From: Allorhodopirellula solitaria
Lineage (GTDB): Bacteria; Planctomycetota; Planctomycetia; Pirellulales; Pirellulaceae
Assembly (NCBI RefSeq): GCF_007859855.1
Contig: NZ_SJPK01000005.1
Location: 287,429-351,428 of the forward strand
Length of the DNA: 64,000 nt
Direction: 5' to 3'
Shown here: positions 16,698 to 26,184 of the stretch, one piece after another
Layout: the number at the start of each line of letters is the position of its first letter
How positions within the stretch are numbered: position 1 is the stretch's first letter
Made by a program: the position numbers and the translations under genes
Notes under the pieces: generated by a model
Databases searched by the model: none
What the model was told of the DNA's origin: nothing
What the model saw: only the letters and a program-made list of their open reading frames with translations

Positions 16698-19160
16698 ATG
16701 AAATTGCGTAGCCCCTTACAGAGACTCTTCGCCGGAGCGTTGCTGACGTTCGCCATCGCTGGCCCATCTGCGGCGGAGGACTCGGTGATTACCCCAGAAC
16801 AGCCCAGTGGCATCGGGGGGTTTTTCAGCCAGCATTGCTTGGAGTGTCATGGGCCGGATACGGCGGAAGCGGACATTCGCTTGGACCGAATACCGCTGCC
16901 GACGCAGCCCGGGCCGGTTGCGCAAACCTGGACTCGCGTGCTCGAAGTGATCGAATCGGGCGAGATGCCGCCCGCGGGGATGGAGCGTCCCAAACCGGAT
17001 GACATCGATCGCGTCCTCGATGAACTCGGGACAGCCTTCGCCGATTCATGGCAGACGCCCTCGACGTCGCTACGACGCATGAATCGGCGAGAGTACGAGA
17101 ACATCGTTCACGACTTGCTCGGTATCGATGCCCCCTTAGCCGACGTGCTGCCCGAAGACAGCAGCGTGCAGGGGTTCGATAATGTCAGTGACGGGCTCAG
17201 CATTTCGGCCGTGCTGATGGAACGCTATCTCGAGGCGGCTGATACCGCGTTCGATGCAACCATCCGCCGGATCAAGCCCTTGCCGCCCGCCACCCGCCGC
17301 GCCGAAATGATGCAGGTGAAGGACAACATCGACGCGGTGAAGAAGAAGAAAGGCGGTGTGATCGAGGTCGATGGCTCCTTTGTTGACTTCACGCCCGGGT
17401 GGCCGCCGGTACGAATCGATCCGGCACATCCCATTGAACCGGGGCGATACCGTTGCCGCGTGGCCGTATGGCCTCACAATCCAAATGAGCGGACGCTCGC
17501 CGTTGCCCTGTTTGTCGGTCCCTTGTTCGGGCCAGGCACCCAGACACCAATCGGTGTTTTCGATGTCACGGGAACCTCGAGTAACCCACGCATCATCGAG
17601 TTCACCGCCGACATGGAGGCTGGCGAAACCATCCATATCCGCTCACGGATCTGGCCCGAGCATGTGACGTGGCGCGACAAGAAGAAAGAAGATCGGCCAG
17701 GAATTGGCATCGCGTGGGCCGAAACCTACGGTCCCCTGGACCAAAGTTTCCCATCCGCAGCACAGCAGCGACTCTTTGGCGACTCACCTACCATCGAATT
17801 GGTCCCGGCCGAAGGAATCTATCTGCGGCATCGTAAAGGCGTGAAACGACATGTGGTGACATCCTCGGATCCCCGAGTGGATGCGGCCCGCATCATCGAT
17901 AAGCTGGCGCGTCGTGCCTTTCGCCGTCCGCTCCGCGATGAAGAGGTCCTGCCTTTTGTCGAGCTGGCATGGGATCGTTTGGCCGCGGGCCGGTCGTTTG
18001 AGCAAGCCGTCCGCGCCGGCGTGACCGCGGTTTTATGTTCTCCACAATTCTTGCTGCTCAACGAAAACCCCACTGGCAACGCCCCCTCACCGGCAGATCG
18101 CAATCGCATTGATCCCTTCGCTCTGGCTTCGCGGCTCTCCTATTTCCTGTGGTCCTCGATGCCCGATGAAGAACTCCTGAAACTCGCGTCGAACGACCAA
18201 CTCAGTGACCCAAAAACGTTCGCTGCCACGGTCGATCGAATGCTAGCCGATCAACGCCGCGAACGGTTTGTTGATAATTTCACGGGACAATGGTTGGACC
18301 TGCGTGATATCGAATTCACGACGCCCGACAAAAGAATGTACCCCGAGTTCGACCCGCTGCTGCAAGTCGCGATGCTGAGCGAAACGCGGCACTTCTTTCG
18401 GTACCTTCTCGATCACGATTCGAGTGTGCTCCACTTCATCGACTCGGACTTCACCTTTCTCAACGAGCGACTAGCACGTCATTATGGGATTCCGGGCGTC
18501 AAAGGGCATGAAGAATTTCGCAAGGTGGAACTCCCCGAGACGAGCATCCGCGGCGGGTTGCTGACTCAAGCGAGCATTCTCAAGGTGACTGCCAACGGCA
18601 CATCGACTTCACCGGTACTGCGTGGTGTTTGGGTGCAAGACCGCTTGCTCGCCCAACCTTTGCCACCGCCACCACCAGGCATCCCGGCGGTGGAGCCCGA
18701 TATCCGAGGCGCAACCACGATTCGCCAACAGTTGGCCAAGCATACCGAGATCGGTACATGCGCTACCTGCCACCGCCGGATCGATCCAGCCGGCTTTGCT
18801 CTGGAACGCTTTGATGCGATCGGTGGCCAGCGTCAATGGTATCGAGCGATCGGAGGTGGCGACCCCTTACCCGGCAAACTGCCCTACGCAAAAGGTCCCG
18901 ACCTCGATCTGGCGGCGACGCTGCCCGATGGCCGGTCGTTCGAGAACTTTCGAGAGTTTCGCGCGTGTCTCCTGGCGAATGAAGAGGCTGTCGCGCGGGC
19001 GATCGCGACCAAGTTGTTGGTCTATGCCACGGGTCGCCCCTTGTCGCTGGCCGATCGTGCTACGATTGATTCGATCGTCGAATCAACACGCGGCCATCGG
19101 TGGGGGCTTCGGTCGATGATCCATGCCGTGACCACGAGCGACCTGTTTTGGAAACCTTAG
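16698..19160 (+). CDS. Planctomycete-type cytochrome c protein, DUF1587/1592/1588/1585 multidomain
   Basis: 820 aa. The ATG at 16698 gives a signal peptide (residues 1-24, ending AAE). A heme c motif CLECH follows at about residues 47-51, with the MPPAGMERP distal loop typical of planctomycete cytochrome c domains. The sequence then runs through RRMNRREYENIVHDLLGID (DUF1587), a carbohydrate-binding-like region, RRAFRRPLRDEEV (DUF1595), DRMLADQRRERFVDNFTGQWLDLR-type (DUF1592), and a second CxxCH (CATCH, about 688-692) in the DUF1588 part. The end is the DUF1585 domain. Function is unknown, presumably an extracytoplasmic redox protein. Paired with the DUF1552 gene 50 bp downstream, the usual arrangement in the phylum. 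Confidence 0.93.
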   Translation: MKLRSPLQRLFAGALLTFAIAGPSAAEDSVITPEQPSGIGGFFSQHCLECHGPDTAEADIRLDRIPLPTQPGPVAQTWTRVLEVIESGEMPPAGMERPKPDDIDRVLDELGTAFADSWQTPSTSLRRMNRREYENIVHDLLGIDAPLADVLPEDSSVQGFDNVSDGLSISAVLMERYLEAADTAFDATIRRIKPLPPATRRAEMMQVKDNIDAVKKKKGGVIEVDGSFVDFTPGWPPVRIDPAHPIEPGRYRCRVAVWPHNPNERTLAVALFVGPLFGPGTQTPIGVFDVTGTSSNPRIIEFTADMEAGETIHIRSRIWPEHVTWRDKKKEDRPGIGIAWAETYGPLDQSFPSAAQQRLFGDSPTIELVPAEGIYLRHRKGVKRHVVTSSDPRVDAARIIDKLARRAFRRPLRDEEVLPFVELAWDRLAAGRSFEQAVRAGVTAVLCSPQFLLLNENPTGNAPSPADRNRIDPFALASRLSYFLWSSMPDEELLKLASNDQLSDPKTFAATVDRMLADQRRERFVDNFTGQWLDLRDIEFTTPDKRMYPEFDPLLQVAMLSETRHFFRYLLDHDSSVLHFIDSDFTFLNERLARHYGIPGVKGHEEFRKVELPETSIRGGLLTQASILKVTANGTSTSPVLRGVWVQDRLLAQPLPPPPPGIPAVEPDIRGATTIRQQLAKHTEIGTCATCHRRIDPAGFALERFDAIGGQRQWYRAIGGGDPLPGKLPYAKGPDLDLAATLPDGRSFENFREFRACLLANEEAVARAIATKLLVYATGRPLSLADRATIDSIVESTRGHRWGLRSMIHAVTTSDLFWKP

Positions 19161-19210
19161 TAGCAAGCTGAATCGTTGGAACTGCTTCTACGTCGTCTGC
19201 AAATCAAGCC

Positions 19211-20512
19211 ATGAAATCAAACCTCGATCGACGCACACTCCTGCGGTCTGCTGGCGTGGCCATCAGCCTGCCACTGTTGCAGTGCATGCATCACCGAAAC
19301 GAAGCACGGGCCCAGCAGTCCGCTCAGGGCGCCGGCGATCCGACCCAGGTCCGCAGATTGTTGGCGATCAATGCGCCACTGGGCTTGCACACTCCTCACC
19401 TGTTCCCCGCCCAAGCTGGCCGCGAATACGAGGTCACCCCATATCTCGAGCCTCTCCAACCACTGCGGGAAAAGTTCACGATCATTTCGGGACTGATGCA
19501 CCCGGACGTCGATGGCGGACATACAGCCGAGAACAGTTTTTTGACCGGTGCCGCCCATCCGGGACAACCCAGCTTCCAGAACACGATCTCGGTGGACCAA
19601 TTGGCAGCCGAACAACTCGGCCACCTCACCCGGTACCCTTCGCTCGTCTTATCGGCGAACAACAGCAGTCTTTCCTACACACGCTCAGGCGTGCAAATAC
19701 CGTCACAGAAACGCCCCTCACGACTGTTTGCGGACCTGTTCTTGGAGGGCAATGAAACGGAAAAAGCAGCGAAAATGCGCCGCATCGAGGACGGGCAAAG
19801 CGTCATGGATTTGGTGCGAGAACAAACCAGACGTCTCACCCGAGTCGCTGGTAAGGAGGACAACCGCACCTTGGATCAATATTTAACGAGCGTCCGTGAA
19901 CTCGAGCAACGCTTGGTGCAATCTGCTCAGTGGGCAAAGCACCCCAAGCCAGATGTCGACTACCAACCACCGACGGACATCGACGAGCGAGAGAATTTCT
20001 CTGGTCGAATGCGGTTGATGTATGACATGATTTTTCTGGCACTGCAAACCGATTCGACGCGGTTGATTACCTTCCAGGGAGCCGGGGGCCATGAAGTCGT
20101 CCAGCTCGAAGGTGTCGATGATGGCTGGCACAACCTCAGCCATCATGGTCGCGATCCAGAGAAACTCGAGATGCTGACGATCATCGAGAAGGAAGAAATG
20201 CGTCTGTTCGCGGAACTGCTCCAGAAACTCGATAGCGTTGAGGAGGGCGAGCACCGGTTGCTCGACCAGACAGCAGTCCTCATGGGATCAAACTTGGGAA
20301 ACGCCTCGAGCCATAGCAATGCCAATCTCCCGATCATCGCAGCGGGTGGGCATTTCCAGCACGGCCAGCACTTGAAATTCGAGCCTCAGGATTCCCCGCC
20401 ACTCTGCAATCTGCTGGTCGACTATCTCCAGTTCTTGGGATTGGAAACAGACCGCTTCTCGTCAGCAACGGGCACCCTAACTGGTTTGCTTCGATCACAC
20501 TCCGCGTCGTGA
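19211..20512 (+). CDS. DUF1552 secreted protein
   Basis: 433 aa. The N-terminus has a twin-arginine-like signal (DRRTLLRSAGVAISLPLL), implying export in folded form. The body matches DUF1552 in my reading: AINAPLGLHTPHLFP, ISGLMHPDVDGGH, the LDQYLTSVRELEQRL helix and the GSNLGNASSHSNANLPIIAAG segment that resembles alkaline-phosphatase/sulfatase-like folds (DUF1501/1552 superfamily). It is always found beside the DUF1592 cytochrome gene in planctomycetes, so the two likely act together outside the cytoplasm. The reaction is not known. Convergent with the antiporter operon, 91 bp away. Confidence 0.92.
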   Translation: MKSNLDRRTLLRSAGVAISLPLLQCMHHRNEARAQQSAQGAGDPTQVRRLLAINAPLGLHTPHLFPAQAGREYEVTPYLEPLQPLREKFTIISGLMHPDVDGGHTAENSFLTGAAHPGQPSFQNTISVDQLAAEQLGHLTRYPSLVLSANNSSLSYTRSGVQIPSQKRPSRLFADLFLEGNETEKAAKMRRIEDGQSVMDLVREQTRRLTRVAGKEDNRTLDQYLTSVRELEQRLVQSAQWAKHPKPDVDYQPPTDIDERENFSGRMRLMYDMIFLALQTDSTRLITFQGAGGHEVVQLEGVDDGWHNLSHHGRDPEKLEMLTIIEKEEMRLFAELLQKLDSVEEGEHRLLDQTAVLMGSNLGNASSHSNANLPIIAAGGHFQHGQHLKFEPQDSPPLCNLLVDYLQFLGLETDRFSSATGTLTGLLRSHSAS

Positions 20513-20558
20513 CCTCGCGGCGACACCAGCTCGAAGTTTCTGTATGATGGGGTGGCGT

Positions 20559-20576
20559 TCAAACCCGCGGGTTTGA
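20559..20576. terminator. Perfect 18-bp palindrome between convergent genes
   Basis: TCAAACCCGCGGGTTTGA is a perfect palindrome in the 91-bp gap where the DUF1552 gene (plus) and the antiporter operon (minus) meet. It can fold as a GC-rich hairpin on either transcript. There is no long T-run, so it is at best a weak bidirectional terminator. A protein-binding site is the alternative. Confidence 0.45.
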
Positions 20577-20603
20577 CGAGCATACCGCCTGCACGCATCG
20601 GCT

Positions 20604-22313
20604 TTAGAGGTAGTAAATGACCAGCGATGCAGCGAGGAGCGCAGAGGCCCAAAAAGCCATGGAGTTCGTCGACCAGGTGCGGCCGAGTAAACCCGTTTGG
20701 GAAAACAGATTGCCGGCCGAGACGAGCATGCGTCCGATCCCCTTCAGGCACGCGTTGCGAACCGCATGATCGATGGTGATGATGCCACTGCGTAGCTTGG
20801 AAACGACTCGAGGAATCGCCACCCGGTAGAACCAATCGGTGTCCAGGATGGTCGCCCGCTGCTCCGCTGGATACCACCCCGTTTTCATCAAGAACACAAA
20901 CGCCAGACACGCAAACATCAACAGTTGTAGCTGTGTGACCACGTGCGTTGTCGTGTACGGCCGGTACTCCAGCGAGTGCGGCAACAACGCGTACAACAGC
21001 GGGTAGGCGATTCCGAGAACGATGCACCCCGCCGACGCCAGCGCCATCGCTACCAACATATTCCGCGGCGCCTCGGGCACCCGTTTGCCACTGTCGTGAG
21101 CAAAGAACGCGAAGAAAGGTATCTTGATCCCGGAATGCTCCATCACGCCCGCCGAGGCGATAAGCAATACGATCCACACGCCCAACATGTGTTGCTCAGC
21201 CGCCGCTGAAATGATCATCGACTTGCTAACAAATCCACTCAGCAGCGGAAATCCTGAAATCGCGCCCGCTCCGATCAAGCAGAATGTGGTCGTCCATGGC
21301 ATCGACTTGTGAAGCCCACCGAGTTCGGTTGCTTTGATCGTGCCGACCCGGTACAGCACCGCGCCCATCGACATGAACAGCAGTGATTTATAGATAATGT
21401 GGCAGAATGCGTGAGCCACCGTGCCATTGATGGCGAGCTCGGTGCCGATGCCAATTCCCACGACCATGAATCCGAGCTGATTGTTGAGGCTGTAGGCCAA
21501 GACTCGACGCAGATCGTTCTCGATCACGGCAAAGACGATGGGGAACAACGTCATCGTGCAGCCGACCCAGATCAACGGCTCGAAACCGGCGAAGCCGCGT
21601 ATCAGGGAATACACAGCGAGCTTCGTCGTGAACGCACTCAAAAACACGGTGCCCGTCACGGTCGCCTTGGGGTAGGCATCCTGCAACCAATTGTGCAGTA
21701 GCGGAAAGGCACACTTAATCCCGAAGGCTACCAAAATCAGTTTGCCTGCCAGCGTCAAGCTGTCGTCGGGGCCGACCATGGATGCAAACGTGAGCGATCC
21801 CGTCTCGACATACTGTACGATCGCGCCGGAGAGCAGCAACACGCCGGAGGTGACCTGGATGATCAGATATCGCATGCCCGCGTGGTAGGAGCGTTCGCTG
21901 TCACTCGCCCAAACCAGGAATACGCTCGAGATCGCTGTCAATTCCCAGAACACGAACAGCGTCAGCAGATCACCTGAACAGGCAGCAGCGATCGCGGCAC
22001 CGGCGTACAACACGCCCGCAACATGTTGCCGAGTATCACGGACATGCAGCGCATAGATCGCGGAAATGATCGCTGCTAAATGGAACACGATCCCAAAAGG
22101 ACGCGAAATCGAATCAATTCGCACCAGATTCAGATCCGCCCCAAACAGTGTCATGTTGCCATAGTTTCCAACCGGCGTCAGAACAAAGACCACGAGACTG
22201 GCCGCAGAGAGCATGAGCACCGCCCATGCCTGCATTCGTCGTCCCAGCGAGGGTAGCAATAGCGAACCGGCAATCATCAAGAACCCCGGCGGCAGATCAG
22301 CGATCGCTGTCAT
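20604..22313 (-). CDS. mnhD: Mrp/Mnh antiporter large subunit, MrpD-like (third copy)
   Basis: 569 aa from the ATG at 22313 (MTAIADLPPG). A polytopic membrane protein of the proton-pumping NuoL/M/N and MrpD superfamily: LTLFVFWELTAISSVFLVW carries the conserved helix-5 glutamate, FGIKCAFPLLHNWLQDAYPKA the helix-7 lysine, and SLLFMSMGAVLYRVG the later lysine helix. An extra C-terminal portion of about 120 residues with additional helices distinguishes it from the other two copies. It is the last gene of the operon and overlaps the small upstream gene by 17 bp. Expected to be a channel subunit of a multi-subunit Na+(K+)/H+ antiporter in the cytoplasmic membrane. Confidence 0.88.
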   Translation of the reverse strand: MTAIADLPPGFLMIAGSLLLPSLGRRMQAWAVLMLSAASLVVFVLTPVGNYGNMTLFGADLNLVRIDSISRPFGIVFHLAAIISAIYALHVRDTRQHVAGVLYAGAAIAAACSGDLLTLFVFWELTAISSVFLVWASDSERSYHAGMRYLIIQVTSGVLLLSGAIVQYVETGSLTFASMVGPDDSLTLAGKLILVAFGIKCAFPLLHNWLQDAYPKATVTGTVFLSAFTTKLAVYSLIRGFAGFEPLIWVGCTMTLFPIVFAVIENDLRRVLAYSLNNQLGFMVVGIGIGTELAINGTVAHAFCHIIYKSLLFMSMGAVLYRVGTIKATELGGLHKSMPWTTTFCLIGAGAISGFPLLSGFVSKSMIISAAAEQHMLGVWIVLLIASAGVMEHSGIKIPFFAFFAHDSGKRVPEAPRNMLVAMALASAGCIVLGIAYPLLYALLPHSLEYRPYTTTHVVTQLQLLMFACLAFVFLMKTGWYPAEQRATILDTDWFYRVAIPRVVSKLRSGIITIDHAVRNACLKGIGRMLVSAGNLFSQTGLLGRTWSTNSMAFWASALLAASLVIYYL

Positions 22314-22587
22314 GATCAGCCTCCTGAGATTCGTAGTAATCCTCGGGCCGCGATACAAACACACGCAGCAACCGACCCAAGAAGACGATCACGACGAACG
22401 AAACGAATCCAAACCAAGCCTGGAATGCGAAGCTCGTTTCAATCGGGAAATGTGGATGAGGGTTGGTGTAAAACAGGTCGGCCAATGCCAACCCAGTACA
22501 GATGATGACTAACGCAATGATCATCTTGCGGATATTGGATGGACGTTCAAACCAACTGGGATCGCTCGGTGTCGGCGTCGTTTTCAT
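22297..22587 (-). CDS. Small two-helix membrane protein of the antiporter operon
   Basis: 96 aa with two predicted transmembrane helices (about 22-37 and 55-72) separated by a His/Pro loop (TNPHPHFPIET), and a soluble tail RPEDYYESQEADHDSDR. I recall similar short proteins with a WFGF segment and a RPEDYY tail beside MrpD-type genes in other bacteria, so it is probably an accessory subunit or assembly factor. It overlaps both neighbours (4 bp upstream, 17 bp downstream), which argues for coupled translation. No enzymatic motif. Confidence 0.8.
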   Translation of the reverse strand: MKTTPTPSDPSWFERPSNIRKMIIALVIICTGLALADLFYTNPHPHFPIETSFAFQAWFGFVSFVVIVFLGRLLRVFVSRPEDYYESQEADHDSDR

Positions 22588-24137
22588 TTTGTTGCCCCTG
22601 GGGTGGATCCGGGGATATTCATCATCGCCGATGCACTCTCGGTCACCGGCAACAGAATTTCATAAATCCATTGAGCGGCAAAGAACAAGGCAACGCTGCC
22701 AATGGCCGTGATACACAGCGGCACAACACATAGAAGTGGCGCTTCCTGCATCTCCGAGAACCAACTCGACTTAGCCGTTGTCTCGCCATCGGTGGAACTG
22801 GAGGGAGACTTCATGAACGCACGGATAGGAATGGGCACCAAGTAAGCGATGTTCAGTAGCGAACTCACCATCAGTGCTGCCGTGAGCCAGTACTGATGCG
22901 TTTCTACAGTGCCGATGGCCAGAAACCACTTGCTCCACGCGCCGCCACCGGGAGGCAGCCCGATAATGCTGACCGAGGCAATCAGGAACGCAGCAAAGGT
23001 CAGTGGCATCTTCCGACCGAGCCCGTCGAGCTCGCTGATGTTTTTCTTGTGAGCGGCGACATAGATCGCTCCGGCGCAGAAAAAGAGCGTGATCTTGCCG
23101 ACCGCGTGCATCGCGATATGCATCCCACCACCAATCACACTGTTCGGAGTCGCCAGCATGGCGCCGAGGGTGATGTAGGCGAGCTGGCCGATCGTGGAAT
23201 AGGCCAACCGAGCCTTCAAGTTATCCTTGGTCATCGCCACCAGCGACGCCACAACCAGCGTGAAGCCCGCCACATAGGCCAGATACAGACTCACACCGCT
23301 TTCCCGCAGCAGTTCCAGACCGAAGATGTAAATGCAAATTTTCAAGACGGAGAACACACCGACCTTCACCACGGCGACGGCGTGCAACAGCGCGCTGACC
23401 GGAGTCGGTGCCACCATCGCAGCGGGTAGCCAGCGATGAAACGGCATCAACGCCGCTTTGCCGATCCCGAATGTAAACAAACCGATGAGGATGCCCAGTC
23501 CAGTTTGCGAAATCCGCCCGCTGGCAACGGCTTCCGACAGAATCCCGCCGATGCGAAAATCCAGCGTCCCGGCGAGCGACCAGGTCCACACGATCGCCAG
23601 CATGAACAGGCCGATCGATGTCGATAGCAGAATCCCGAGGTACACGCGGCCACCGCGACATGCTTCCCGCGTGCCATGATGCGTGACGAGTGGGTAGGTC
23701 GATATCGTCATCAATTCATAGGCGACGAAAAGAGTGAACAAGTTCGCGGAGAAGGCCGCCGCCAAGGCTGCAAAAATTGCGATCGCAAAACAAACAAAGA
23801 ACCGCGTTTGATGTTGCTCATGATGCCCCCGCATGTAGCCGACGGCGTAAGCGGTTGTCAGGATCCACAATCCCGCCGCAACCAGGGCGAACAGCATGCC
23901 AAGCGGTTCGACGCGAAAAGCGATTTCGAACCCGGGCAGCATCTCGCCAAGTGACCACTGAGGCCGGCCTCCCGAGAATACGGTCGTCGACAACCACACC
24001 GTGGAAATAAACACCAATCCAGCCACGACCCCCGAGCATCCGTCTCGGAGGTTGGGCATCCGGCCAAACAAGACGACCAGCACGACCGCCACGAGCGGCA
24101 GGCCGAGCGAGATTCCAATCAGTGTTTCGGGAGCCAC
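22584..24137 (-). CDS. Mrp/Mnh antiporter large subunit, MrpA/NuoL-like
   Basis: 517 aa polytopic protein. The helix-5 segment LFTLFVAYELMTISTYPLV and the sequence PFHRWLPAAMVAPTPVSALLHAVAVVKVGVF are the proton-channel signature. The APTPVSALLH version is closer to the N-terminal part of MrpA or NuoL than to MrpD. The operon lacks a full-length MrpA (about 800 aa), so this gene plus the DUF4040 gene at 26617 may together supply that role; this is inference. It begins directly after the stop of the upstream mnhD-like gene and overlaps the 96-aa gene by 4 bp. Confidence 0.85.
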   Translation of the reverse strand: MAPETLIGISLGLPLVAVVLVVLFGRMPNLRDGCSGVVAGLVFISTVWLSTTVFSGGRPQWSLGEMLPGFEIAFRVEPLGMLFALVAAGLWILTTAYAVGYMRGHHEQHQTRFFVCFAIAIFAALAAAFSANLFTLFVAYELMTISTYPLVTHHGTREACRGGRVYLGILLSTSIGLFMLAIVWTWSLAGTLDFRIGGILSEAVASGRISQTGLGILIGLFTFGIGKAALMPFHRWLPAAMVAPTPVSALLHAVAVVKVGVFSVLKICIYIFGLELLRESGVSLYLAYVAGFTLVVASLVAMTKDNLKARLAYSTIGQLAYITLGAMLATPNSVIGGGMHIAMHAVGKITLFFCAGAIYVAAHKKNISELDGLGRKMPLTFAAFLIASVSIIGLPPGGGAWSKWFLAIGTVETHQYWLTAALMVSSLLNIAYLVPIPIRAFMKSPSSSTDGETTAKSSWFSEMQEAPLLCVVPLCITAIGSVALFFAAQWIYEILLPVTESASAMMNIPGSTPGATK

Positions 24138-25628
24138 CTAGGGAGCCTCCCCTAACAGCGCGATCGCTGCAGCATGGGCAATGCCTGCCGAGTAGGTCGT
24201 CCAAACACCAAACACCAGCGTCCCTCCGATCAACAGATAGGTAGGGATCAGCATTCGCAGCGGCGCTTCGGTGGCCATCGCTGCCGCTTCACTCGGCTCA
24301 GCAAAAAATAGCGTCTCCACCACCCGCCAGATGTAGACAACGGCCAACAGCGAACTGACGAGCATGAGCACCGCGATCGGCCACCAGCCCGCTTCGAAAA
24401 TACTCGTCAGCAACAACCACTTGCTGATAAAGCCCGCCGTCAGTGGCACACCGATCAGCCCCAGCCCGCCGATCACCCAGGCCGTCGCCGTCCAAGGCAT
24501 CGTCCGCCCAGCCCCCTTCCAGTCCGACATCTGAACGCTGCCTAAACGCAACACAAAGCAGCCCACCACCATGAACAGACCACCTTTGATCAATGCGTGA
24601 TTGAACATGTGAACGATCCCGCCCGAGAGCCCGGTCGGCGTCGCCAGTGAGATCCCCAGTAGCATGTAGCCGACCTGAGCGACGCTCGAATAGGCGAGCA
24701 TGCGTTTGATATTGTCCTGGTAGATCGCTGCCGTCGACGCGATGAAGATCCCCGCCAAGGAAAAGAACATCAGCTCGGTATCGAGCGGCAGGAAATTGAA
24801 AGCGAACCCTGGAGAGATAATGCCATAAATCAAACGGACAAAGACGTACACCGAAACTTTCGTTGACGTCGCCGCGATGAAGCACGTCACCACCGAAGGG
24901 GCGTATGTGTAGGCGTTGGGCAACCAGGTGTGCACAGGGAAAACCGCCATCTTGATACACAAGCCAACGGTCAAGAATGCAAACGCAACGAGGACCGTCC
25001 GAGGCCCGTCCTCGTGCGGCACCCGCGCGGCAATCTCGTCCATGTTCAGCGCTCCGGTCATTTGATAGAGCAGGCCGATGCCGATCAAAATGAACGTCGC
25101 CCCGATGCTGCCGAGAATCAGATACTGGAACGCGGCGAGCGGTGCCCGACGGGTTTTCCCCAAGCTGATCAGCGCGTAGGACGATAGCGATGAAATCTCC
25201 AAAAAGACAAACACGTTGAACAAGTCACCCGTCACACACATGCCGAGCAGACCGGTCAGGCACAGCAGGTATGTCGCGTAAAACAAGTAGTGCTTGGAGG
25301 CGGGAATCTCGTCGCGAACGCTCATCGGCGCGTACAACAACACCGCCGCGCCGATGCCAGAAACGAACGTCAGCACGAACCCCGAAAACACATCGACACG
25401 GTATTCAATGCCGTAGGGCGGATGCCAATTGCCCAGGTCATAATAGATCACACCATGTTCGAGCGCCTCGTCGAGCATCGTGACGCTGCATGCAAACGTC
25501 AGGATCGAGACAAGGAGCGCGAGCGTGTAGGCAGCGCGTCCGTTGCCCAGCAGAACGCAGATCGGTGCCGCCATCAGTGGCAGCACGATCAGCAGAATAG
25601 CCAAGTGAGAATCAATCGCGTCGATCAA
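24138..25628 (-). CDS. mnhD: Mrp/Mnh antiporter large subunit, MrpD-like
   Basis: 496 aa from a TTG at 25628, chosen because GAGG lies eight bases upstream; the longer frame to 25760 would run through the mnhC gene. It has the MrpD pattern DLFNVFVFLEISSLSSYALI (helix-5 glutamate) and MAVFPVHTWLPNAYTYAPS, with DNIKRMLAYSSVAQVGYMLLG in the middle and HALIKGGLFMVVG later. It directly follows mnhC by 25 bp, the classic C-D order. Catalyses or supports cation/proton exchange as part of the complex. Confidence 0.88.
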   Translation of the reverse strand: MIDAIDSHLAILLIVLPLMAAPICVLLGNGRAAYTLALLVSILTFACSVTMLDEALEHGVIYYDLGNWHPPYGIEYRVDVFSGFVLTFVSGIGAAVLLYAPMSVRDEIPASKHYLFYATYLLCLTGLLGMCVTGDLFNVFVFLEISSLSSYALISLGKTRRAPLAAFQYLILGSIGATFILIGIGLLYQMTGALNMDEIAARVPHEDGPRTVLVAFAFLTVGLCIKMAVFPVHTWLPNAYTYAPSVVTCFIAATSTKVSVYVFVRLIYGIISPGFAFNFLPLDTELMFFSLAGIFIASTAAIYQDNIKRMLAYSSVAQVGYMLLGISLATPTGLSGGIVHMFNHALIKGGLFMVVGCFVLRLGSVQMSDWKGAGRTMPWTATAWVIGGLGLIGVPLTAGFISKWLLLTSIFEAGWWPIAVLMLVSSLLAVVYIWRVVETLFFAEPSEAAAMATEAPLRMLIPTYLLIGGTLVFGVWTTYSAGIAHAAAIALLGEAP

Positions 25629-25653
25629 TGAATTTGCCTCGCATCCTGTTGCC

Positions 25654-26184
25654 TCATTCGCCGCGATCCAGTTCGAGGATACGTTCTTCGTCGACCGTTC
25701 CGTAGTCCTCTCGAATCCGCACAACCAATGCGAGAGCCAAGGCCGTCGTTGCAATCCCAACTACGATCGCCGTCAGCATCAAAACACTCGGCAGCGGATT
25801 GGAGTACACGATGTCGCCTGCGGCATGAACCGCCTCCGCGGCGCCCGCTCCGTGCTCGGCGACCACCGCGCCGTGCTCGGCGACGCCCGCCCCGTGCTCC
25901 GCGACGCCCGCTCCGTGCTCGGCGACGCCGCCCGCTGCCGCGCCAGCATGAGACTCATGGGCCGATTTTTGGGCTTCGACAATTGCTGGTGGAATGATCG
26001 GCGCGGTCCCGTTGTTGACCTTACCCATCGTGATGTAAAGCAAGAACACGGAGGTCTGAAAGATATTCAATCCAATCACTGATTTGATCAGGTTCTTACG
26101 TGCTAGCACGATGTAGAAACCCGTCATCATCAAGAAGATCACCATCCAGTAGTTGTACAGCCCCGCGATCGTTTCAAGTGTCAT
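25654..26184 (-). CDS. mnhC: Mrp/Mnh antiporter subunit C (NuoK-like) with a His-rich repeat loop
   Basis: 176 aa from the ATG at 26184, with GGAAGG about ten bases upstream; it overlaps mnhB by 11 bp. Three NuoK-like helices are present: LYNYWMVIFLMMTGFYIVLA, NLIKSVIGLNIFQTSVFLLY and PLPSVLMLTAIVVGIATTALAL. Typical MnhC is about 110-125 aa; here the loop between helices 2 and 3 carries an extra ~50 residues made of four copies of a heptad like VAEHGAG plus flanking Ala/His-rich sequence. The loop should face outside. The repeat could bind metal or be a neutral slippage expansion. Confidence 0.9.
   Translation of the reverse strand: MTLETIAGLYNYWMVIFLMMTGFYIVLARKNLIKSVIGLNIFQTSVFLLYITMGKVNNGTAPIIPPAIVEAQKSAHESHAGAAAGGVAEHGAGVAEHGAGVAEHGAVVAEHGAGAAEAVHAAGDIVYSNPLPSVLMLTAIVVGIATTALALALVVRIREDYGTVDEERILELDRGE
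25843..25926. repeat. 21-bp tandem repeat inside mnhC
   Basis: Four near-identical 21-bp units (core CCGTGCTCGGCGAC) encode the AEHGA heptads in the mnhC loop. They remain in frame, and the units differ at only a few bases, suggesting recent expansion. Confidence 0.85.

Noticed and set aside
25843-25926. CRISPR-like array
   Set aside because: Units are contiguous 21-bp coding repeats without spacers.
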